This document shows, one piece after another, positions 1 to 12,168 of a DNA stretch of 64,000 nt. This DNA is from Micropterus salmoides (Eukaryota > Chordata > Actinopteri > Centrarchiformes > Centrarchidae). Location: contig NW_024041150.1 in the NCBI RefSeq assembly GCF_014851395.1, positions 2,904,891 through 2,968,890 on the forward strand, in the 5' to 3' direction. Position 1 is the stretch's first letter. The number at the start of each line of letters is the position of its first letter. The notes under the pieces are model-generated. The model worked only from the letters and a program-made list of their open reading frames with translations. It was not told the DNA's origin and searched no databases. The position numbers and the translations under genes are program-made.

Positions 1-2349
1 CTAATGGATTAGGGACTCTTCCTAAGATACTGTAGTAAGATGAAAAATGTTATACAGTATACAGAAGCAATGGCACCAATTTGACTTTCAAATGAGTTTT
101 TGTGAGTAAAGTTTCTGTTTGTTTGTTTGTATCCCGTGCACTACTATTACATGAACACATATGTACATTCACACTATGGCAGGTGACATTTGCACTGCCA
201 ACACTGCAGAGGGAACATATGCAAATGTGTAGTGCATTCAAAACAAAACGAGTCCTTCAGTTAGGGCAGTAACCAAGAAAACTAGGAACAAAGACTGCTA
301 GCTTAAGGAATACAAATTTTAAAATATACTTACTATACAATTTATTTACTTAACCCCTAGTTGCTCCAGAGGTGTACGACCTCTGACATATATAGCAACT
401 GTATGTTGCTATGGATAATAATATAATAATGAATAAATGTAATGATGCCAGCTGACTTTTCCATACCTCAAGTTACAGGCTTTACATTCCTCTGCTGCTA
501 CAAAAGTTCTGCTTGCTTTCCGAGTTAACCTGAGCTGTTAGAGTAACACATCCTCACAACTTCCCCCTCATTTCATACACTTTCTTTCATTTATTTTCTG
601 CTGTGTTCTCTCAGTTATGTGGCTTTTGCTAAAGTACAGGCATTCTAGGAGATGAGGAAAACTCCTTGGCAAGCTTGGACCTTGGCCAACTACATCTCCC
701 AGGAGCCTTTGCCAGAGGCTAGAGGTTAGCTCAACAAGAGGGCTGGACTTCAACTCTCTATAGTGTCACAGTGTACAGCCTTGCCGCAGCTAATGCATCA
801 GCAGATTTAAGATTTAACAGGCTTAAATGGCAACAGTAAGAAAATCAAATTACACCGGTGTTAGCTTTTAAGGAGTAACAACACTTATGTGCCCAGACAG
901 CATGCAGTGACACCCAGTGTCTCCTTCCCTGACTGAATTACACAATCAAAGTTAAGTAGACTGTCCAGTCCCCTGAAAGAAATGAAGAGAAAGAAAATGA
1001 AGTTAAGAGTTGGACTGAAAGGTCAGTGTGTGTCTTACAGGACAGGATACAAGCATCGTTGTATTGATTTTCTCTCTGCTGTTCCTCCACTACAACAACA
1101 CAGACATTCACTAACCACTAGGACTGCACAACAGCATGGTGACACATTCATACAAGAAAGAAACACGTAAGCACAGCCACACACACAACCACGCACACAA
1201 AGACTTTCAGTGACAGCGTCAAGTCAGCTGAGAGTGACATCATTGTCAGTAACAAGAAGACGTACACATGTTTGTGTTTAACTTGACTGTGAGGAAAGTC
1301 CACTTAGTGTTTTCTTTCCCTAACCCTGTAATCGTAACCCGAACCCCTCCCACTACATGCCATAAATTAGCCTGTTAAAGAAGGGAGAGTTGTCAAGAAG
1401 TGACTTCACTTTGCAAAAATCTCCTTTCTCGTGTAAAAAGACACACACACGTTTGGAAAAAAACAATCATAAAAATTCACAGGCTTGAAAATCCTCCAAG
1501 AATAACACCACTCCTTGACTTTATAGTCTTAGATGACCATATTTAGAAAAAAACAGCTCATTGCAGTGACTCATTCAAAAGAACCGTATAATTCACAACA
1601 ATGCACAACACGATGGAATTCCCTCTCAGGCAAGTCCAAACCTTCCCTGCATCTAAATCTGCTCTGCAGCCTGACTACACTCAGGCAGTAAAGTTTTTTT
1701 TTTGGCACTTTGCTTCCTTTGGCTTCTCTTATGAATCCATCCTCTGATGAACTTTAATATGCCCAATTACAGGTGATATTATCATCAATCTGTAATCACA
1801 TTCAATATCAAACAGTAACTCAGTTGAACAAGGAACAAACTGTATACAAATCATGAGTTGAAGACCGTATTGGCACATCTGCTGCTTGTCTCAGCTCTGG
1901 CTTTCTTTACTGTAAATCTATTCAATAAAGCCAGATCAAAGGCTTTGCTCTGTTCTGCTGAGAAAGGCCTCTCCTGTTAAATTGTGAATTCATTAATAAA
2001 AGTTCATAAATTCATTCTGTGCATGTCTCACATTTGCTTGAGGAGCTGTAAATATTAAAGTAAAAGAAATTTAACGCCCTGCCACAGTGGGACCTGAACT
2101 AAAGTTCCTTTTTCTGAGGTAACATCACTACCAGCTGAGTGATTAAAGTGCAGTGCAGAGCAGCCCTGCCAGTACAAAGCAGATATATTTAATGCAAAAC
2201 ATGTATCTAATCTCCTAACATTTTAAAACCTTTAGTTCATCTTCACTGCTGCAATCAAATGTCAGTCATTTGTTACCTTCTGTCCCAGGTATCAAACCAG
2301 ACTGCAACATCACAAACACATTGCAATGCAGATCATTGGGATTTTACAT

Positions 2350-2545
2350 AGTTCACACCACAGGACTAAATGCTCAATTCCGATTTATTGCCCAAATCCA
2401 TTTTTTTTTATTGACTGTTCACATTATTTTTTAAATGCGGCCCATATCAGACTCATGTGTGAACTGGCCATGTCCTGAAAGTGCCCCACATGCGCAAAAG
2501 AATAATACAACGTTACATGCAGCACACTGTCCTACAGAGCAAAAC
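2350..2545. mobile_element. hAT-like element fragment (copy A)
   Basis: This stretch resembles 23104-23275. Both contain AATGCTCAATTCCGATTT, AAATGCGGCCCATATCAGAC, a block resembling GTGTGAATTGTCC, and a GCATGCG-type block followed by AGAAGAATAA-like sequence. The other copy is preceded by the end-like string GGCTACGTTCAGACTGCA, which I recall as the terminus of a common fish hAT-type non-autonomous element. This copy lacks a clear terminus on either side, so it is a relic. Family assignment is from memory; the similarity between the copies is seen directly. Confidence 0.6.
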
Positions 2546-2689
2546 ATCATTCATCATTTCATCTCGCTCTGTCCAGTAGCTGCTCAGATGTGTGTGGACT
2601 AAAGTGACGGAACTGCCCAGCACTGACATACCTACAGCCATAGTGTACAGTGCTGTCATAATGCTGTAGAATAAGGTCAGATTCAGATA

Positions 2690-3370
2690 TATTGATGCAT
2701 AACAAACAAAGTAAGTAGAAAATAGAAAGATAAAAGAAGTACCATAAGTCTAAAAATTGAGAATAAGCTATTTAAATTAAAGAGCTGAACAGTTTGTGCA
2801 GGGATGTGCAAAAGTTCACAGTATGACGTTTAAAGAATATTTAAACGTGTGTTAATGTAATGCATTGAGTCAGGAGAGAGACTTTACATTAATATAACGT
2901 GTAGTGAGGGGTTAGGGGGTCAGTGGGGGTCCTGGGCCTTGTTGATGAGGCCAGCTATAGATGGGAGGAAATTGTTCTTATGCTGTGAAGTTTTAGTCCT
3001 GATGGACCGCAGCCTCCTGCTGCAGAGGGGTGTCTATAAGAGTTTGGGTGCAGGGTGGGAGGGGTCGGCCACAGTCTTTCCTGCTTGCCTCAGAGTCCTG
3101 GAGGCGTACAGGTCAATCACTTTCTCAAAGCAAATGATAAGTCTGCCCTTGTCCTTGTTAGTGGCAGCAGCGTACCAGATGTTAATGGTGGAGGAGAGGA
3201 TGGACTCAATGATGGTGGTGTAGAAGTGCACCATCACTGAGGTCCTTAGTGATGATGGTGCCCAGGAAGCATAAGGAGGGGCTATCAGATTAGAGATAGA
3301 TGGTTCATACTGAACAACACCTAGTCCTTGGACCTCTGACTGTCCCATAGGTCGCATGGATTGCTGCTGA
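2690..3370 (-). mobile_element. LINE fragment (reverse transcriptase C-terminal end)
   Basis: Read on the minus strand, 3034-3357 encodes residues matching the C-terminal part of fish L2/CR1-type LINE ORF2. It includes VMVHFYTTIIESILSST, NIWYAAATNKDKGRL and AGKTVADPSHPAPKLL, the usual thumb and post-thumb region (IIESIL, WYAAAT, DKGRL, ADPSHP). The catalytic core (the YADD-type motif) is not present, and the N-terminal side stops matching beyond about 3250, so the copy is truncated and inactive. The plus-strand flank 2690-3030 resembles the same kind of element but was not translated into a clear match. It inserted into atrnl1 intron 1 in sense with that gene. Confidence 0.75.
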
Positions 3371-4800
3371 GTGTGATGACCTTAACTTTTTCAAAACACA
3401 GTATTTGTAACTCAGTACAATCTCTCACTGAGGATTTCTGTTGTCAGTCTTTCTGAAAAAGGGAAACCAAATCCAAAGCTTTACTACCAATATTTTAAAC
3501 CTGGAGTATAAGAACTTTTTCTGCCCTTCTGGAGGTGGGAATAATTACACAATCACTGTTGATGCGCGCTTATGATGTTACAGGTTGTTAGGTTGAGTAA
3601 ATGCAATAGCTATATATCCTATTCCAAATATTTTACATATACCAACCTCTCCAAAACGCAACATTGACAGTCCTCAGTCCCTTCTCTTCTCTAAGCATAC
3701 TCCAATGAGAAAAAAACCTGCACCAGTGGTTACCTGTGTTTGTCCTCTGTGCCTAATATGCTTTCGCCCAGTTTGCTGTCAGATCATTAGCAGCCAAAAC
3801 GCTTCACAAGTGACACCTGTCAGCTACCCTTGGCTTCTATTCAAGTTCATGTACTTCAAATAATTCAACTTCTTTCATTGCAGTTGAATTGCATAAAAAA
3901 GTACACGTTGTGTGAAATTGGTAGGGTATATACATTGTGCCCCAGTACCCTTTTTACTTGTAATCAAACGTAATCGAGTTTTAAAGGGGATATTGGATCT
4001 GCACACTGAAGGTTGCCTATCATCATATGATGGTCAGTCATGAGTTTATCATCTCATGCCTGGCACACAAAGATTAAGACATAAAGGCAGATGAAATTTA
4101 AAATATTTGGTCTTGTAATTCAGTGTATTTCGATAATCTATAGTTTTCACAAATCTAGCTCACATCCACAGAGGAAACAGATTAACAATGTTCTGCACAA
4201 TAACCTCAGAGCTTTCCTGACTCACATACAGGAGCGGTATTATCTTGGCTCTGGCAGTGCATCCAGTTTCCAATTTCCACACCATTTATGCTTGTATTGC
4301 GTTCAAACAGTCTTCTGATAAAACAGTAAGTAATATTATCTGTGACACCTCTTGAACGCTGTGCAAAACTCTCACAGTGGATGCAGTGGAAATACACAGA
4401 AGACAGCAGCAAAGCTGCATAAAGCCAGTGATGGATAACCAGACAACGCAGAGATGGCGGCTGCATTGTTCACACCAGCAAGCATGCACACACATGCACA
4501 CACACACAAGGTGCAGGGGTCCCCGAGCTGGGGCCAATAGTGAAGATTGAGAGATCTGTGTGGCGTGTGTGTGTTCATCCGTGTGTGTGTGTGAGAGCAA
4601 AAAGAGGAGATAAATGGCCAACAATTGAATAACCTTGACCTTCTCTGAAGATATCCTTTATTAAAAATCAAGAAAATTCCTTCTACTGGGAATAACGAGG
4701 GCAGAGAGAGAGAGAGTGTATATGATTGATGTTACAGGGTCTCTATCACCTATATAGTCATGGTCCAATGGCTTTCACACTGCCACATCTTTCATCGCCA

Positions 4801-4857
<57 letters not shown>
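4801..4857. repeat. Compound (CT)n(CA)n microsatellite
   Basis: There is an uninterrupted CT run from about 4806 to 4838, passing directly into a CA run to 4857. A compound dinucleotide repeat of this type is typical of fish introns. Confidence 0.95.
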
Positions 4858-4936
4858 TTTCGTATGGATGCTGTACCTCAAATAAGGTCAAAGCAAAGCT
4901 AATAGGAACATGGCACGTTTAAATAGAACAGAGTCA

Positions 4937-5400
4937 ACTGACAGAGAGAGGAGAAAACAAGAAGAAATAAAGAAAGCAAGGAAGGAAAGGGGAGAGAATA
5001 AGAGCAGAAAGAAAGGGGCAGAGGAAGAAGGAGAGAAGAGGTGGAAGAAAATGCAAAAGAAGAGTAAATAAAGGAAAAGAGAAGAAGAACGAGGAGGGAT
5101 GAGAAAAGAAATGGATAGAAGAAAACAGACAACTAAAGAGAAAAGATGAGGGAATGGGAAATAAATGAGTTAAGAGGAAAGAAGAAGAGAACTAAAGCAA
5201 AAGAAAAAAGAAAAGGAGAGAAGAAAATAGGAAAGAAATGGCGACAGAAAGGGAAAAAGAATAAGAGACAACTGAAAGAAGAGGAAGAAGAAAAGAGGAC
5301 AGAGGAGAGGACAAAAGATGGAAGATAGGAAGACAGTTTCAGGAAGAAAAGGAGAAAAGTGCAAAGAAAAGGACAGGAAAAAAGGAAAGAAGAACACACA
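4937..5400 (+). repeat. About 460-bp polypurine (GA/AAG-rich) tract
   Basis: The plus strand is overwhelmingly A and G for more than 450 bases, with only scattered pyrimidines. It is built from irregular AAG, GAAA and GGA units rather than a clean tandem repeat. All open frames through it are compositional artefacts (Lys/Glu/Arg one way, Ser/Phe/Leu the other). It ends in a short CA-rich stretch at about 5395-5412. Confidence 0.9.
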
Positions 5401-5985
5401 CACATACACACAACCATCCATCCACCTCCACTGTCACACACAAACATACAGCGGGCTGCATATCGATGTGGATATCCATACGCATGAGGTGACTTTGCTT
5501 TACCCATCTGCCTCTGTGGGATGTTAAAGTCATATTCAAATATTCATCCCCTCATGTTTGAGCAAACAGAGCCTCCTGTACCTCAGCAGACCCTCATCAG
5601 TCCCCCAGCTTTAACCTGAAACTAAAGACCCTTCTCCCTAATGACCCTCCCCACTCTAAAGGTTAATAGACTTTATGAGTCAGGCTATTAACTGCTGCCC
5701 TGAGGTCTATAAACCTAGGGAAAGTAAAATGTTATACATAGGGGGGACATTTACATAGTTACAGACTAAACTAACACTGAACTGGCCCTGATGATATCAC
5801 ACATGATCACAAGATCTTTAGGTAAGTAATAGTTTTATTTGCCCACCCTCTACCATATCCAGTGCTTGATGTGGGTCAGGTACTCATCAAGTCTCTTAAT
5901 AAAAATGTAACCAAACCAAAATGTAAACAACATTGATAATGTCCTTTAGACGCTGACATCCAAGGAAACGCCAAAAGTACAATTT

Positions 5986-6130
5986 AGGGATGCACCAAAT
6001 GTTCGGCTACCAAAATTAATCATATTCAAAATATTTTAAAAAAGCACTTTTGGTGTTCGGCCTAATAAGTCAAAAGACCGAATAAATTTTACCGAACAAT
6101 TACGCTGACATGTCGACAGTTTGGAAGTAC
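5986..6130. mobile_element. hAT-like MITE fragment (TAGGGATGCACC-type end)
   Basis: It begins with TTAGGGATGCACCAAATGTT, followed by TTCGGC/CCGAA-type subterminal repeats (TTCGGCT, TTCGGCC, GACCGAA, ACCGAAC), the usual look of a fish hAT-derived element. The rest may continue at 6554-6660 (CACCGAAACGACCCAG), split by the LINE at 6196-6553. The opposite terminus was not identified. Family naming is by recollection. Confidence 0.5.
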
Positions 6131-6195
6131 CTGAGAAAGACACAAAAATCGCTGTTTGCATTACAGCTTTGAGTGTTTCTGTCACTCGTTTGTGA

Positions 6196-6553
6196 GAATA
6201 ATAATAATAATAATAATCTTTATTTGTAGAGCACTTTTCAAAAACAAGTTACAAAGTGCTTTAACAAGTGTAAAGACAATAATACCCAAAAGACAATAAT
6301 ACAAAAACAATCCAAGATAAAAGCAAGAAAACATTGAAAAGACTAAAATACACATTTAAGATAAATATAAAATTAGTAAAACAGAATAAAATAAAAGTCA
6401 AATAAGATCGGGAAAGGCTCTCCAATAAAAGTATGTTTTAAGAAGGGACTTAAAAGAGTTCACTGACTCAGCCGACCTGATTTCCTCGGGCAGGCTGTTC
6501 CAGAGCCTCGGGGCCCTGACAGCAAACGCTCTGTCCCCTTTAGTTTTCAGTCG
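6196..6553 (-). mobile_element. LINE 3' end with (ATT)n tail
   Basis: On the minus strand the fragment ends in CTACAAATAAAG followed by an (ATT)n tail (plus-strand ATA/TAA repeat at 6196-6217), the short tandem tail expected of an L2/RTE-like LINE. The other end carries a conserved stretch read on plus as CCTCGGGCAGGCTGTTCCAG and AAACGCTCTGTCCCCTTTAG, common in fish LINE 3' regions. No protein-coding part remains. The exact clade is uncertain. Confidence 0.6.
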
Positions 6554-6949
6554 AGGCGATTAAGCTAGCCGCACCTACATTTGGAGTGCGCACGTATTCA
6601 AGCCTTTATGGTAAATCCACCGAAACGACCCAGAGCGAGCTGACAGGCAAGTGTTGCAGTATGAGAGTCCTACCTGAGCAGAGGCTGTGAAGTCTTCATG
6701 TTACGCCATACGAGAATCATATACAACATTATTTATCAAATTTGGTCATACCTGATGAATTTAGCGCGTCTGGTTTTCAAAATAAGGTGTCTGTACAGGA
6801 TGGAAATAAGATTAATTTTGCCACATGTAATTTATCTTGGACCCACCCAGCTGCTTCTGTCGCTTCAGGACTGTCCTCCCAAGAAGAAGCATCACAGCAT
6901 CAGTTGTTTCAGCAAGTACCCCTAAAACCCTATATGTTTACGATCAAGT

Positions 6950-7200
6950 GAGCCGCCGTAGACATTACGACTGAAGCAAAGGAGGAAGTCAGGTAATCGA
7001 CAATATGTAGGTAAGAGGTCGGTGGTGGCAGGTTAATTTTCTGTTTCAGACAGTAAACTTTGTGTTTTTTTAAAGCATGGCCACAATCTTTCCATAAACT
7101 AAACCACATGTTTATTATTGTAACAATGTTGACCAAGCTCCCCTAACTAACCTTAACAAAACACTTATTTTAACACAAACCCTGACCTAAATCTAACCAG
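6950..7200. repeat. Dispersed repeat, copy 1 (GCAAAGGAGGAAGTCAGG core)
   Basis: It shares the core GCAAAGGAGGAAGTCAGGT with 9474-9660 and a weaker version with 20230-20260. Each copy is followed or preceded by CTAACC/TTAACC-rich DNA. No coding capacity is seen. It looks like an old unclassified SINE or MITE. Confidence 0.45.
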
Positions 7201-9473
7201 TTAATGATTAAGATCTGGGAATGCAGGTAAAATAGGTCCAAGGGCAAGAAACACAAGCACTCAGATGATACAACAGGTTATAAACAAATCGACAGTTTAG
7301 CCAGATAAGCTAACACTTTATTAGGAGCTAAATCTGAAAGTGAGTGCAACCTCGCTAACAACCCATCCACTGCACAGGAACATGCTGAGAGTTTGGTATT
7401 TCAAATATGATGAAAGTTGGGAGTGGGTCTGTACACTGTGCTAGATGTTTATGGTGGATAGTTTGGATAATGAGTTTACAGTTTGCTTTCTTGTCCAAAC
7501 ATGTTTGAATAACCCTGAGATTTATTTACAACTTGTCCAAATGTTTGACTGCTTGCGTTCCCTTAAATTTACTGAGAGACCTTTAGGAACAGCATCGGAA
7601 TCTTGACACCAATCAACATTAATAAAATTGCGCGACTTCCAAAGATTCCCTTATTTTATCAGCTAAGTCTAACTGATACAGAAAAGAATGTACATTTGTG
7701 GATGTAAATCTAATTAGATAGATATAATAGACATTTTCATTCAGGAACGCTGGAGTCCTTGAGATATGTCGGCTTCCAAGATGTTGGAACGATCTCTGTC
7801 TGTCTGGTTTAGGGACTCTCCCTCTCCATCACAAACAGGCCAAAATATAGCCTGTAGTTAAAGCAAGAGCCCTGCTGTCTGCCAAATGACGCGTTTTACA
7901 TCATCTGGCTGAAAGCAGAGTACTTAGGCTTCCGTAGAATTTGAATGGAAGGATTTTATTTGCAATTTTACATTTTACATTTTACGTTAAGCATTAGAAT
8001 ATTGTTGCACTTAATAAAGAATGTGCCATCCTTATATAACCCCGATGAAATAATGTACTTTTACATGGACAAAAGGAAACAATTCTCACCCAGCTGTACA
8101 TTATAAATCAGTCAAAGAGCAGTCTTTTCACCGGCTAGGAACCAAAAACCATCAGATTCAGTCTTATTACAGAAACAAATGATTCCTCAGCTGGTATTTG
8201 AACCCAAGTTGATAAAGTCGGTCAGTCAACATGAGTTATTTTTCAGTCGGAGGGAAAGCTATTCTGTCTTCTGTGTCCTGACACAGCTCGACAGTACATG
8301 CATCTCCACTGACGCGTGAGTGTGTGTGTGCAGAAATAGAGCCTTTATTACAGTCTGACAACAGGCCGCCATTATTACAGAGTTTGCACGCAGCCCAGCC
8401 AGGCCACAGGCTGATTATACACTGTGCCCTACAGCTGGCAGAGGTGTGTGTGTGTGTTTCGTCTATGTGCCGTTCCACCCCTGTGCTGAGCCCCACCACA
8501 TGTGGTCTGCATTAAAACACTTTTGTGTGTTACGGGGCTGTATAGCGTTCCCATGCTGACTGAAATCACTATCCCCTGTTGTCAGCCTCTCAGTCACATT
8601 ATGGGATGGATTCCTGTACTCTGTAAGTACACTCAGAGACAGAAAATCCCTACACCACACCCAACATAGGCTTGTTAAGCTCTGAATACACTCCAACACA
8701 CGCTGTCTCATACATCAACCTCTCACACCAACACGTACCACAACACAGAACAAAAACAAAGGACAGAAAAAATAAAGGGCAGTGGTTGAACAAAGCTGTT
8801 GTACAGGGACATTTAAACATCACAAGAATATAACTTTTCTAAAATAAGTTGTAATATGAGTCCACAGAAAAGCTGAGTTTGAAAATGAATCTTGTGTTTA
8901 ATGAAGAGCTTCATGCAAAGCATTTCTCAGCTTACAGAGCAGCTAACTGGGATGCTACAGTCTATATCAGAATGTAAACAGTCACAGTATTCATCTTCTA
9001 ACCTGACATTTTCTGCCATGTGTAAAGATGGGGTAATCCCACCCCCCTCCCTTCAGGCCTCCCTCAAAAGCCACTCCCCCAAAATACATTTTCATGTGCA
9101 ATGATTACATAGGCAGAGTGCGCACAGGTTTGCAGGTAGGCAAGTAGGTAGGCAGATAATAATAATAATAATAATCTTTGCTGGTAGGCCAGCAAATGAT
9201 TGGACGTGCTTATTACAGTCCAGCCACAGATACCAGATTCTTTCACTTTATGTCAGAACTTTACTGATTGCTGTCGAGATGTGAATAGGGTTACAACAAA
9301 TATAATAAGAAATGCTTCTAAAAAAATTGCCTGCACTAGCTTTAAGATTTTTACTCATTAAGGTGGGAAAGTAGTGTAACCAGACTATCCTCCCACAAAA
9401 TACGGCAGTACAGGTCATCTGTGCAAGTAGCTTATTATGCCCAAATTTTATGTTTATTGTTATATGGCGATGG

Positions 9474-9660
9474 CCATAGTGAATATGACAGGAGCAAAGG
9501 AGGAAGTCAGGTGAGATTTAAAGAGCGACAGTCCCCTATTAGTTACATTAGTAACTCATGTAACTTAACTTACTTCCCCAAACTATGAACTTTTTCTAAC
9601 CCTAAACAAACTGTGAGAATTTCACAATGTTAATCCCATGCTTAACATTTTGATTAAGAC
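9474..9660. repeat. Dispersed repeat, copy 2 (GCAAAGGAGGAAGTCAGG core)
   Basis: It carries the same core as 6950-7200, preceded by GATGGCCATAGTGAATATGACAGG-type sequence and followed by a CTAACCCTAAAC stretch. No coding frame is seen, and the borders are not sharp. Confidence 0.45.
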
Positions 9661-9741
9661 TGACTGAATTTTTTTTTTATCTAGTGACATCAAAATTCAT
9701 GTGGTCAGGATCAGAGGTGCAGGGAAGGAGAGTGTTTATGT

Positions 9742-10441
9742 ACCCAGCCCCGAGGTTTGTAGTACAGCACAGTACGGATTTTAACCTCAGGTACAGGAGG
9801 CGGACACGCTAACGAGGAGGCTAAAACCCATGGGCGCTAGCGCCTCTCTTAAGGCGTCGGGGAGTGAGGTTTACTCATTGCATAGCCTAGCTGGCTACCG
9901 TTACACTCACCCCACTAAACCTCACTCCTATCTGTGTCACGGCACCAATGTAACCGACCCTGTGGTCTGTAGTACAGCACATTCTGGACTTGAACTTGCA
10001 ACCTCTTGTACGGGAGGTGGACCCGCTAACAAGGAGGCTAAAACCCATGGGCGCTAAAGTCTATCGCTGCTGTGTCTCTTAAGGCGTTGGAAAGTGAGGT
10101 TTACTCACTGCCAGTTACAAAGTAATCTGATTACAGTAATCAGATTACTTTTGTCTGTAACCAGTAATGTTCACAACTTAGTTGTCAGCTTTGTTAAAGA
10201 GCATAAAAGAGAGATCCTGTGTATTTTCTCATTATAATAAGGATTTGTGTTGATCTGGGCATATATGAGGTGTAACTTGTTATTTGGCAGACGGAACTAA
10301 TTACTTTCAGCAGTGAGTAATGTAGTAAAGTAAGGCATTACTTTTTTTAAAAAGTAACTAGTAATGTGTAATATATTACCTTTTTTGAGTAACTACCCCA
10401 ACACTGCTCATTGCACAGTCTGGCTGGCTACCGTTACACTC
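9742..10441 (-). repeat. Tandem pair of tRNA-like repeat units, second unit split by a hAT MITE
   Basis: Two head-to-tail copies are seen, about 9742-9955 and 9956-10111 plus 10415-10441. Both contain GTAGTACAGCACA, GGAGGCTAAAACCCATGGGC, TCTTAAGGCGT and GTGAGGTTTACTCA, and both end in CTGGCTACCGTTACACTC. On the minus strand each unit resembles a tRNA-derived SINE head: a block like GTTAGCGGGTCCACCTCCCG, then a B-box-like GCAAGTTCAAGTCC in the second unit (degenerate in the first). Their high internal similarity makes a tandem duplication likely. This is not a functional tRNA gene, as I cannot fold a full cloverleaf. Confidence 0.65.
10112..10406. mobile_element. hAT-like MITE with 8-bp target duplication
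   Basis: The right terminus reads GAGTAACTACCCCAACACTG, the complement of the CAGTGTTGGGGTAGTTACTC end seen in many fish hAT MITEs. The left end reads CAGTTAC, as if an 11-base internal block of the terminus were missing. It is flanked by CTCACTGC (10104-10111) and CTCATTGC (10407-10414), a 7/8 match, and the neighbouring intact repeat copy has CTCATTGC at the equivalent point. Internally there is a near-palindrome GTAATCTGATTAC / GTAATCAGATTAC. No coding capacity. Confidence 0.8.
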
Positions 10442-11746
10442 TGTGGTATCTTAGGCCATACTTACATCTAGTTTAAGAAAACTAAGACCAACCAATCAAA
10501 CGTCTTATCTGGCTGACACAAGTCCACGGCTAAGTATAAACAAAAGCATGTACAAAACATTTAAATTTTATCTGGATATCAGACACATTAACTGATGTTG
10601 AGTTGAACGGGAGCCTAGTGAACAGAAAAAAAGTGTTTATATCTCATGGTTTCTTTTCAAGCGCTGAAACCACAGGTGTACAAAATGGTGCAGAGCACAA
10701 CAATAGCCTCAGGTGATACAGAGCACAGCTGTAACAAACATGAAGCTCTGACCACGCTACCTGGCAGCAAGTGACAGGACATGACAGAATGACTGCTCGC
10801 CCTCAGGCAGCATGTGTGTATTCACCTGATACAAACGTGTGTCTGTGTTTATGACTTTCGCTCATACTCTCTATCTCTATCTCTCTCTCACACACACAAA
10901 CACACACTCCCTGCCTGAGCGGGTGGTCTGAACATCATGTCAGAGGCAGAAAAAGGAAAACAAAATCAAAGAGGACTGAGAGTTACAAGAGAACATGGGC
11001 AAACAACCAAACATGAACACAAATAATCCCGACCCTGCACTCGCTGTAAACATACCCACCCACCACCTGTAGATACACACAGAGAAAGAGACACAAACAC
11101 ATAAAAACACAGAAGAAATACACAGGCTAAGAGGGAAGCAGAGCTAGCACATGCTTTAGTGATGAAATCATTTGTGAGAAAACGCAGTTTGGAAGCGAGA
11201 GGGGAGTATGTCTTTGGGTGGATTGCAGGAAAAGCATGTGTGCTTGTGTATGTGTGTATCTACTGGGACAGACAGAGAGACATGAACTGAGTACAGATGA
11301 AGAGATGAGAAGAGGAAGAGTGAAAAAAAGCAGAGAGGACAGAGAGTAAGGTCTGAATCCAAAGAGATGCTCCCTGCCAGGAAATAACTCCGGCCTCAGC
11401 AGAGACCCAGAGGATCATCTACACACAGTCGGCAATCCAAACCTGACCACACACATACACACAATACACACCCAAGACCGGGATAATGAAGCTGAACATT
11501 TATTTTGTGGTTGCTGCAGAGAAGAAGTCAGTTCTCATTCACATTTTGGTTAAAGTTCAAGGATGACCAGAAACATGCACAAAGCTTTTTCTAAAATGCT
11601 TTTAATGTGAACTCAGTACTTTTATGTGGTTGCTTGCCACAAGAAAAGCTTTCTAGCAAATAAACGTTGTATGGCTTTTGCTGTGAAGTAGCCAGGTGAA
11701 GTCTAGAGTGACTGACACTGGGATTAGTTAGAGCATTTCTACAGTG

Positions 11747-12168
11747 TAGGGCTGACCCCGAATAGTCAAAGGTTTGACGCTTCGACTGTCAATCTCCAAG
11801 TCGAAGCATCTGATTTTACATAGAACTACCAGTTTTCTCCCACAATATACATTTCAACATTTAATGCTGTAAATAAACATGTAAAAAGAATGAAACTTTC
11901 AATAAATGTTTTTAAAGTGCGTTTAAATCACACAAAGAATATTATATCGTTTTTAAACAGCTGGCTACTTGAAATAGACCCGCGAGGAAACGCGATGTGC
12001 ATGCAGTTGTCGGCAGCACGGCATGCACGCACAATTCTGCACAAGACCAGTGAATGACAGGAGAGAGAGAGAAAATATGGTCAACAATAGGCCTCAGTTT
12101 AGCTTCGGCTCGCAATCGCCATGCACAAAAACCCACATTCGACTATCAGTCGACTAAAGGCAGTACTT
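11747..12168. mobile_element. hAT-like MITE relic (TAGGGCTGACCCC end)
   Basis: The left end TAGGGCTGACCCCGAATAGT is followed by GACGCTTCGAC and AAGTCGAAGC. The right part contains TCGACTATCAGTCGACTAAA, giving the TCGA-rich subterminal inverted repeats usual in the fish 'TAGGGCTGCCCC' element type. The right terminus is eroded (AAAGGCAGTACT where GGGGCAGCCCTA would be expected). The frames through it are not coding. Confidence 0.55.

Noticed and set aside
568..753. Minus-strand frame containing AACTACATCTCCCAGGAGCC on plus (ZNF143-site-like)
   Set aside because: One approximate motif match inside an intron, in what looks like repeat DNA; not enough to call a regulatory site.
4899..5539. Several overlapping Lys/Glu- and Phe/Ser/Leu-rich frames
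   Set aside because: They are the two strands of a polypurine tract; composition alone explains them.
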